Assembly (NCBI GenBank): GCA_963744105.1
Contig: CAVUSJ010000006.1
Span: forward strand, 186,001-250,000
DNA: 64,000 nucleotides
DNA from: DASUPK01 sp963744105
GTDB lineage: Bacteria > Actinomycetota > Thermoleophilia > Solirubrobacterales > 70-9
Direction: 5' to 3'
The notes under the pieces are model-generated. The model worked only from the letters and a program-made list of their open reading frames with translations. It was not told the origin of the DNA and searched no databases. How positions within the stretch are numbered: position 1 is the first letter of the stretch; every line of letters starts with the position of its first letter. The translations under genes were made by a program, and so were the position numbers. Shown here in pieces: positions 58,711 to 64,000 of the stretch.

Positions 58711-59247
58711 TCAGTCGCCACCTGGCGCCGGTGAGATCTCTCCCCGGCCGGCGACCTGCAGGTTCGCGGGCAGCGTCGCCCCCCAGCGGTTCGCCAGCAC
58801 CTGCAGGCGCGTCCGCCAGGCGATGATCGCGGCGCGCTGCTCGTTCTGGAAGTGCGGCAGCTCATCGAAGGCGCGGTCGGGGATCGCGGCCGTCAGCGCG
58901 CTCAGGTAGGTGTCCTGGAGGACGAAGGTGTGCGCGTAGGCGTCCTGCGCCGCGCGCATCTCGTCGGGAACCGGCTCGGCCTCGGCGATCCGCACCGCGT
59001 AGCCGGCCGCCCCGCGCTCGAGACGGCCCATCCGGCGCTGGGCCTGGGCGGCGCTCAGGTCGCCGTCGCGGTACCCCCCCAGGATCGGGTCTGCCTTGTC
59101 AAGGAGCTCGTTGATCCCGAGCCTGATCGGCTGGACCGCCGCGACGTAGCGCTCGAGCTCCTGACGCCGGTCGGCCGTGCTCGTGTCCGCGCCGCAACCC
59201 GCCAGGAGGAGCGCGCCGGCAACGAGTGCAACGGCGAGACGCCTCAC
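58711..59247 (-). CDS. Small lipoprotein
   Basis: 178 residues. Lipobox VAGALLLAGCGADTS. The mature part is helical, from YVAAVQPIRLGINELLDKAD to RRMGRLERGAAGYAVRI and FDELPHFQNEQRAAIIAWRT. Helical lipoproteins of this kind are common in actinobacteria; no function can be given. The start overlaps the cinA stop by four bases. Confidence 0.75.
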   Translation of the reverse strand: MRRLAVALVAGALLLAGCGADTSTADRRQELERYVAAVQPIRLGINELLDKADPILGGYRDGDLSAAQAQRRMGRLERGAAGYAVRIAEAEPVPDEMRAAQDAYAHTFVLQDTYLSALTAAIPDRAFDELPHFQNEQRAAIIAWRTRLQVLANRWGATLPANLQVAGRGEISPAPGGD

Positions 59248-60521
59248 CGCGGCGGCTCCCTGCCCTCAAGCAGGTAGCGGACGAGATGGAGCGCGACGAC
59301 GACCGAGCGCTCCCGGACATCGTTGCGCCTGCCGGGCAGCACGATGTCCCGCGGCAGCTTCTGCCCGTCCGCGGCCTTGGCGCAGAAGCAGACGTAGCCC
59401 ACCGGCTTCTCCTCGCTGCCACCGTCGGGCCCGGCGACGCCCGTGGTCGAGCAGGCGATGTCCGCCCCGAACCGTGCGAGGGCGCCGTCCGCCATTGCCT
59501 CGGCGACCTCGGGGGAGGCGGCGCCGTGCTCTTCGATCAGCATCGGATCGACGCCGAGCAGCTCGGCCTTGGACTCGTTCGAGTAGGAGACGACGCCGCC
59601 GGCGAACCACTGCGAGGAGCCCGGCCGCAGCGTCAGGCGCGCCGCCAGCAACCCGCCGCTCTCCGATTCGGCGACGGCGATCGTGCGATCGCCGAGCAGC
59701 CGGAAGATGACCTCCTCGATCGACTCGCCGGACTCCGTGTAGGTGAAGCGCCCGAGCCTCTGCTGGAGGCCGGCGCGCAGCCCCTCCGCCGCCTCGGCGG
59801 AGTCCTCCCGGTGGCGGACGTCGGTGACCAGCTCGCCGCCGCGCAGGCAGGTGGTCACCTCGAGCCGCTCGAGAGCGACGCCGTCGTCCTCGATCTCACG
59901 CAGCGCCATGGCCAGCTCGGATTCGGGGATTCCGAACATCCGAATCGACATCGTCTCGTATGGATCGGCACGGCCGAGGACCTCCTGCGCCGGCGCCGCG
60001 GCCAGCGCCCTGGGCCACATCTCCTGAAGCTCGCGCGGCGGGCCGGGCAGGACGATCACGACCTGGCCGTCAGCGGGCACCACCAACCCGGGCGCTGTCC
60101 CCGCCGGGTCGATCGCGACAGCACCCTCGGGCACCATCGCCTGCTTTCGGTTCCCCTCGCGGACCGCCTCCGGGTCGAAGCGGAGACGCCGCGCGTAGCG
60201 AGAGATGATGTCGGCGATCTTCTGCTCCATCTCCTCGTCGAGGACGAGCTCGCGCCCCGCGAAGCGACCGACCACCTCGGCGGTCAGGTCGTCGGCGGTC
60301 GGCCCGAGGCCGCCGCTCGTGAAGATCAGGTCGAGTCCCTCGTCGCGCATGTGCCGGAGGGCGCCCTCGAGGTCCTCGGGACGGTCCCCGACGACGGTGA
60401 TCTCGGCGACCTCCACGCCGAGACCGGCCAGCTGCTCCGAGATCCACGGCCCGTTCCGGTCCGTGACGTAGCCGCTCAGCACCTCGGTGCCGGTGACGAG
60501 GATTCCCGCGCGAACGCTCAC
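59244..60521 (-). CDS. cinA: CinA: molybdopterin-binding-like domain plus NMN amidase-like domain
   Basis: 425 residues. N-terminal MoCF-type domain: ILVTGTEVLSGYVTDRNGPW, FTSGGLGPTADDLTAEVVG. C-terminal PncC-like domain: TIAVAESESGGLLAARLTLR, WFAGGVVSYSNESKAELLGV, STTGVAGPDGG. The usual AESCTGG is AESESGG here; the catalytic Ser is kept. It recycles nicotinamide mononucleotide to nicotinate mononucleotide, feeding NAD synthesis. Lies between ftsK and recA as in many bacteria. Confidence 0.92.
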   Translation of the reverse strand: MSVRAGILVTGTEVLSGYVTDRNGPWISEQLAGLGVEVAEITVVGDRPEDLEGALRHMRDEGLDLIFTSGGLGPTADDLTAEVVGRFAGRELVLDEEMEQKIADIISRYARRLRFDPEAVREGNRKQAMVPEGAVAIDPAGTAPGLVVPADGQVVIVLPGPPRELQEMWPRALAAAPAQEVLGRADPYETMSIRMFGIPESELAMALREIEDDGVALERLEVTTCLRGGELVTDVRHREDSAEAAEGLRAGLQQRLGRFTYTESGESIEEVIFRLLGDRTIAVAESESGGLLAARLTLRPGSSQWFAGGVVSYSNESKAELLGVDPMLIEEHGAASPEVAEAMADGALARFGADIACSTTGVAGPDGGSEEKPVGYVCFCAKAADGQKLPRDIVLPGRRNDVRERSVVVALHLVRYLLEGREPPR

Positions 60522-60550
60522 GCGGGCATTCTTGCGGGTCGCGCTCCTCG

Positions 60551-63064
60551 CTACTCGCCGTCGGCGGGTGCCGCAACCGGTTCGGATGCCTCCGGCGAGG
60601 TGGCCTCTCCCCCGCCGAGGACTCGCGGCAGGTCCACGAGCGAGACCAGGACCTGGCGCGGCTTCGACCCCTCGTAGCCGGAGATGATGCCCCGGCGCTC
60701 GAGCATGTCGATCAGTCGGCCTGCGCGGGTGTAGCCGACGCGCAGGCGGCGCTGGATCATCGACACCGAGGCGGTGCCGCTCTCCACCACCAGCTGGGCG
60801 GCCTGGTCGAGCAGGTCGTCGGAGTCCGGATCGAAGTCGTCGTCGCCCTCGGCCTCGTCCTTGGAGATCTGCGGGGTCTCGAGCAGCTCGGCGGCGAAGT
60901 CGGGCTCGCCCTGGTCCGACCAGAACTCGGTGATCTTGGCGATCTCGGCCTCGGTGATGAAGGCGCCCTGGATCCGCTGCATCTTGGAGGTGCCCGCCGG
61001 CCGGAAGAGCATGTCGCCCTGGCCGAGCAGCGTCTCGGCGCCGCCCTGGTCCAGGATCACGCGCGAGTCGACCTGCGAGGAGACCGCGAAGGCCATCCGC
61101 GACGGGATGTTGACCTTGATCGTCCCGGTGATGATGTCGGTCGAGGGACGCTGGGTCGCCAGCAGCAGGTGGATGCCGACCGCCCGCGCCTTCTGCGCGA
61201 GCCGGATGATCGCGTCCTCGACCTCAGCCGGCGAAACCATCATCAGGTCGGCGAGCTCGTCGATCACGCAGAGGATGTACGGCAGCGGCGCCTCGCCGTC
61301 CCGTTCCCGAACCTGGTTGAGCTCGCCCAGGTTGCGCGTCCGAGCCTGCTCCATGATCTGGTACCGGCTCTCCATCTCCGCGATCAGGTTGTTGAGCACG
61401 TTGGCCGCCAGCCGCGGCGAGGTGACGACCGGCGTCAGCAAGTGGGGGATCTTCTCGTAGTGGTTGAGCTCGACCCGCTTGGGGTCGACGAGCACCATCC
61501 GAACCTCGTTCGGGGAGGCGTGCAGCAGGATCGAGCTGAGGATCGCGTTCACGCTGCCGGACTTGCCCGAGCCGGTGGTGCCGGCGATCAGGGCGTGCGG
61601 CATCTTCTGCAGGTCGGTCCAGACGGCGCTCCCCGAGATGTCCTTGCCGAGCCAGGCCACGAGCGGCGAGCCGCCCTGCGGACGACCACCGTAAATGTCG
61701 CCGAGCCGGACCAGGCGGCGGCGCTGGTTCGGAACCTCGACGCCGACGGCCTGCTTCCCTGGGATCGGCGCCAGGATGCGGATGTCGGTCGAGGCCAGCG
61801 CGTACGCCAAGTCGTCCTTGAGCTGGGTGATCTTCGAGACCTTGGTGCCGGGCGCGAGCTTGAGCTCGTAGCGGCTCACGTGCGGGCCGGTGACCGTGCC
61901 GACGATCTTCGCCTCCACGCCGAAGTGGCCGAGCGTCTCGAGCAGGTTGCGGGCGATGGCCTCGTGGTCCTGCTTGTCCGGTCCCTTGTCGGGAGCGCCG
62001 CGCTCCAACACCGCCTCGGCATTGGGGGTCTCGTAGTCGATCTCCTCAGACTCCGTGACGCCGCTGCGCTTCTCGCCCATCGGAGTGAGCGGGACCTCGG
62101 GCTTCGCCTCGGCCACCGGCTCATCCTCGGGCTCGACCTCGCGAACGACCTGGATCTCCTCATCCCCCTCCTCGAGGTCCTCCAGCTCGCTCGTGTCCGG
62201 CTCGTCCGCGACGCGCATGGCCTCGTCGAAGTTCGCGACCTTCTCGGTCCCCGCCTCCTCGGGAATGTGCACCTGGAAATCCTCATCGCCGTTCTCGATC
62301 GGCTCGGGCGGACCGAAGACCGGCTCGGTGTCGGCGGGGGTCGTGTCGATCAGGTCGGGATCGGTGTGGACCCGGCTCTCCTTGACGGCCGTCGCGAAGC
62401 CGACCGTGCCGCGCTTGGCTCGCTCCGCGCCGCGCCGGGCCGCGCGGACCATGTCCGAGACCGAGCGGCCGGTGAGCATCAGGATCCCCGAGACGAGGAG
62501 CACGACCGCGATGATGTGGGCGCCGAGCCGGTCGAAGAGCGTGCTGGTGGCCCAGTAGAGGACCTCGCCCAGGCCGCCGCCGTGGTGAGGGAAGAAACTC
62601 GGGTCGAAGAGGCCCTTGCGGACGCCCTCGGCGCCGAGCCCGGCGGTCTGCGCGGCGAGCGCCAGCAGGAGCCCCGCGGCGATCGCCGTCACTCCCACGG
62701 CCACGGACTTCGGCGACGGCAGGAAGGGCCTCAGGATGAGGCCGATGCCGGCGAGTCCCAGCGCTGCCGGGACAACCACGGCGCCCGCGCCGACGGCGTA
62801 GTGAAGCGCCGTCTCCGAGCCATTGCCGACCGTTCCCCCGTTCCAGCCCAGATAGACGACGTACCCCAGATAGACCGCCAGGCCGATGCAGCAGAGTCCC
62901 GCCAGATCGAGGCGGCGCTGCATCGCCTCCGGCGAGGCCCGGCGTTTTCCGCGCCCAGCGGGGCGCCGCCGCGCCGCGCCGCCCTTCCGGGCGCGCGCAG
63001 GCTGCCTCTTGCGCCGGGGCGGATCCCGCCGCTCCGGCGCGCCGAAAATGCGGTCTGCAAGCAT
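60551..63064 (-). CDS. ftsK: DNA translocase FtsK/SpoIIIE
   Basis: 837 residues from ATG 63064; ATG 63076 and GTG further up are possible. Basic N-terminal tail, four membrane helices (about 50-210), an acidic linker of some 170 residues, then the motor: Walker A IAGTTGSGKSGSVNAI, VDPKRVELNHYEKIPHLL, CVIDELADLMMVSPAEVE. The winged-helix gamma domain at the C-terminus (SMIQRRLRVGYTRAGRLIDM) reads KOPS-like sites. It pumps chromosome DNA at division. Confidence 0.95.
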   Translation of the reverse strand: MLADRIFGAPERRDPPRRKRQPARARKGGAARRRPAGRGKRRASPEAMQRRLDLAGLCCIGLAVYLGYVVYLGWNGGTVGNGSETALHYAVGAGAVVVPAALGLAGIGLILRPFLPSPKSVAVGVTAIAAGLLLALAAQTAGLGAEGVRKGLFDPSFFPHHGGGLGEVLYWATSTLFDRLGAHIIAVVLLVSGILMLTGRSVSDMVRAARRGAERAKRGTVGFATAVKESRVHTDPDLIDTTPADTEPVFGPPEPIENGDEDFQVHIPEEAGTEKVANFDEAMRVADEPDTSELEDLEEGDEEIQVVREVEPEDEPVAEAKPEVPLTPMGEKRSGVTESEEIDYETPNAEAVLERGAPDKGPDKQDHEAIARNLLETLGHFGVEAKIVGTVTGPHVSRYELKLAPGTKVSKITQLKDDLAYALASTDIRILAPIPGKQAVGVEVPNQRRRLVRLGDIYGGRPQGGSPLVAWLGKDISGSAVWTDLQKMPHALIAGTTGSGKSGSVNAILSSILLHASPNEVRMVLVDPKRVELNHYEKIPHLLTPVVTSPRLAANVLNNLIAEMESRYQIMEQARTRNLGELNQVRERDGEAPLPYILCVIDELADLMMVSPAEVEDAIIRLAQKARAVGIHLLLATQRPSTDIITGTIKVNIPSRMAFAVSSQVDSRVILDQGGAETLLGQGDMLFRPAGTSKMQRIQGAFITEAEIAKITEFWSDQGEPDFAAELLETPQISKDEAEGDDDFDPDSDDLLDQAAQLVVESGTASVSMIQRRLRVGYTRAGRLIDMLERRGIISGYEGSKPRQVLVSLVDLPRVLGGGEATSPEASEPVAAPADGE

Positions 63065-63183
63065 CCGCCCACCCATTCGACGCCTGTAAGCGGTCCCCTG
63101 CCAGGCACGGAACGCCGATTGGTTCGCGGTTAAACGTTCCCTCAATTTCGCTTGGCAGAGCGGAATTGGGGCCTAACCTAAAG

Positions 63184-63882
63184 ATGGTGATGGAACAGGC
63201 AATAGCCTCCGCGCGCGTGCTCGTCGTCGAGGACGACGAGGCGATCGCCGACGTCCTGCGGCGCTCGCTGCGCGCCGAGGGCCACGAGGTCCGCAGCGCG
63301 GGCGACGGCGCCGAGGCCCTGACGGCTGCCGAGCAGTTCAGCCCCGACCTGGTCGTGCTGGACCTAGGCCTCCCCAGGCTCGACGGCATGGAGGTCTGCC
63401 GGCGCCTGCGGGCCGAGAGCGACGTGCCGATCCTGATCCTCACGGCCCGCACCGAGACCGAGGATCGCGTCAAGGGCCTCGACACCGGGGCCGATGACTA
63501 CCTGCCGAAGCCCTTCGAGCGCTCGGAGCTGCTCGCCCGCATCCGCGCCCTCCTGCGCCGCCGTCCCCCACGCGGGAGCGCCTCGATCGTGGTCGGCGAC
63601 CTGATGGTCAATCCGGACACGCGCGAGGTGAAGCGCGGCGGCCGCGAGATCGAGCTCACCAACCGGGAGTTCGAGCTGCTCGAGTACCTGGCCCGCAACC
63701 AGAAGCTGGTGGTCTCACGCGAGCGGCTGCTCGAGGACGTCTGGGGCTACGACCCCTTCGAGCAGACCAACACCATCGACGTCTTCATCTCCAACCTTCG
63801 GCGCAAGCTCGAATCAGGGGGCGAGCCGCGGCTCCTGCACACCAAACGAGGGGCGGGCTATGTGCTGAAGGGCGCCGCGTGA
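63184..63882 (+). CDS. OmpR-family response regulator
   Basis: 232 residues from ATG 63184 (ATG 63190 possible). Receiver domain: acidic pair in VLVVEDDEAIADVL, phospho-acceptor Asp in DLVVLDLGLPRLDG, Thr in ILILTAR, Lys in DYLPKPF. The C-terminal winged helix has ELTNREFELLEYLARNQKLV and FISNLRRKLE, then TKRGAGYVL. It resembles MprA/PrrA-type regulators. The stop overlaps the kinase start (GTGA). Confidence 0.93.
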   Translation: MVMEQAIASARVLVVEDDEAIADVLRRSLRAEGHEVRSAGDGAEALTAAEQFSPDLVVLDLGLPRLDGMEVCRRLRAESDVPILILTARTETEDRVKGLDTGADDYLPKPFERSELLARIRALLRRRPPRGSASIVVGDLMVNPDTREVKRGGREIELTNREFELLEYLARNQKLVVSRERLLEDVWGYDPFEQTNTIDVFISNLRRKLESGGEPRLLHTKRGAGYVLKGAA

Positions 63883-64000
63883 ACTGGGTCCGGCACCCGA
63901 AGCTCCCACTCTTCGAGCGCATCCCGGTGCGCTGGCGGATCGCGATCACCACCGCCGGCCTCACCATGCTCATCCTCGTCTGCTTCGCCCTGGTCCTGGG
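63879..64000 (+). CDS. Sensor histidine kinase, N-terminal fragment
   Basis: Only the first 40 codons are in the window, starting GTG 63879 and overlapping the regulator stop by four bases. Residues RIPVRWRIAITTAGLTMLIL lead into the first membrane helix, typical of an envelope-sensing kinase paired with an OmpR-type regulator. Kinase motifs lie beyond the window. Confidence 0.8.
   Translation, partial: MNWVRHPKLPLFERIPVRWRIAITTAGLTMLILVCFALVL

Noticed and set aside
61169..63133. 654-codon plus-strand frame opposite ftsK
   Set aside because: Antisense shadow of ftsK with Asp/Arg/Leu bias; the minus strand has all FtsK motifs.
1..64000. tRNA, rRNA or tmRNA genes
   Set aside because: No cloverleaf, T-loop GGTTCGAATCC-like segment or rRNA sequence was recognised on either strand by reading; a tRNAscan run would settle it.

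Overview
The window is about 64 kb of GC-rich actinobacterial chromosome. The gene content fits class Thermoleophilia (a Solirubrobacter/Conexibacter-like relative), but that placement is inference from gene families, not a phylogeny. Pointers are a GarA-like FHA protein coupled to a Rv1828/FtsR-type MerR regulator, a MurT/GatD lipid II amidation pair, a wax-ester/diacylglycerol acyltransferase, a c-di-AMP riboswitch before a wall-hydrolase-like gene, and LL-diaminopimelate aminotransferase with DapF.

Layout. 1-12 kb: FHA and MerR regulators, a SRPBCC/FAD-oxidase pair, two tandem HTH-TM-RskA-like membrane proteins, nadE, a small metalloprotease, a potassium channel, a secreted Ca-binding repeat protein, a VKOR-DsbA disulfide pair and a YdjC deacetylase. 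12-25 kb: WS/DGAT, riboswitch plus secreted RlpA-like protein, dinB, a thioredoxin-TPR protein, hydrolase, flavin monooxygenase, ccdA, a probable small RNA with a strong terminator, two DUF72 proteins and a GAF-PP2C phosphatase. 25-36 kb is an accessory island. It has single-gene units in mixed orientation (GT-C-like membrane protein, secreted orphans, VOC proteins, DUF488, a catalytic-domain-only tyrosine recombinase, a quinone oxidoreductase, a GNAT-AAA+ fusion) separated by a family of small palindromic elements, plus a broken serine-recombinase-like remnant at its left edge.

36-51 kb is core again: DUF3052, hydrolase-peroxiredoxin-cyclophilin operon, lipid kinase, murT-methyltransferase-gatD, lemA, dut, hflX, dapL, dapF-miaA-miaB. 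51.6-55.2 kb is a second small island. It carries the same palindromes, a second GT-C-like gene and a prophage remnant (HNH, frameshifted large terminase, intact HTH gene with a strong inverted repeat). 55.2-63 kb holds, all on the minus strand, ftsK-cinA-lipoprotein-VOC-thpR-recA-recX-cupredoxin. The window ends in a response regulator and the start of its histidine kinase.

Functional themes are envelope and peptidoglycan synthesis (murT/gatD, dapL/dapF, RlpA-like protein under c-di-AMP control), extracytoplasmic disulfide chemistry (VKOR, DsbA, CcdA) and DNA repair/segregation (recA, recX, dinB, ftsK). The strongest undescribed signal is the palindrome family GCTTT-N6-AAAGC with three fixed loop types. 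It occurs only between genes of the two accessory islands, once directly upstream of the small integrase and once running into one copy of a 50-bp direct repeat that brackets the GNAT-AAA+ gene.
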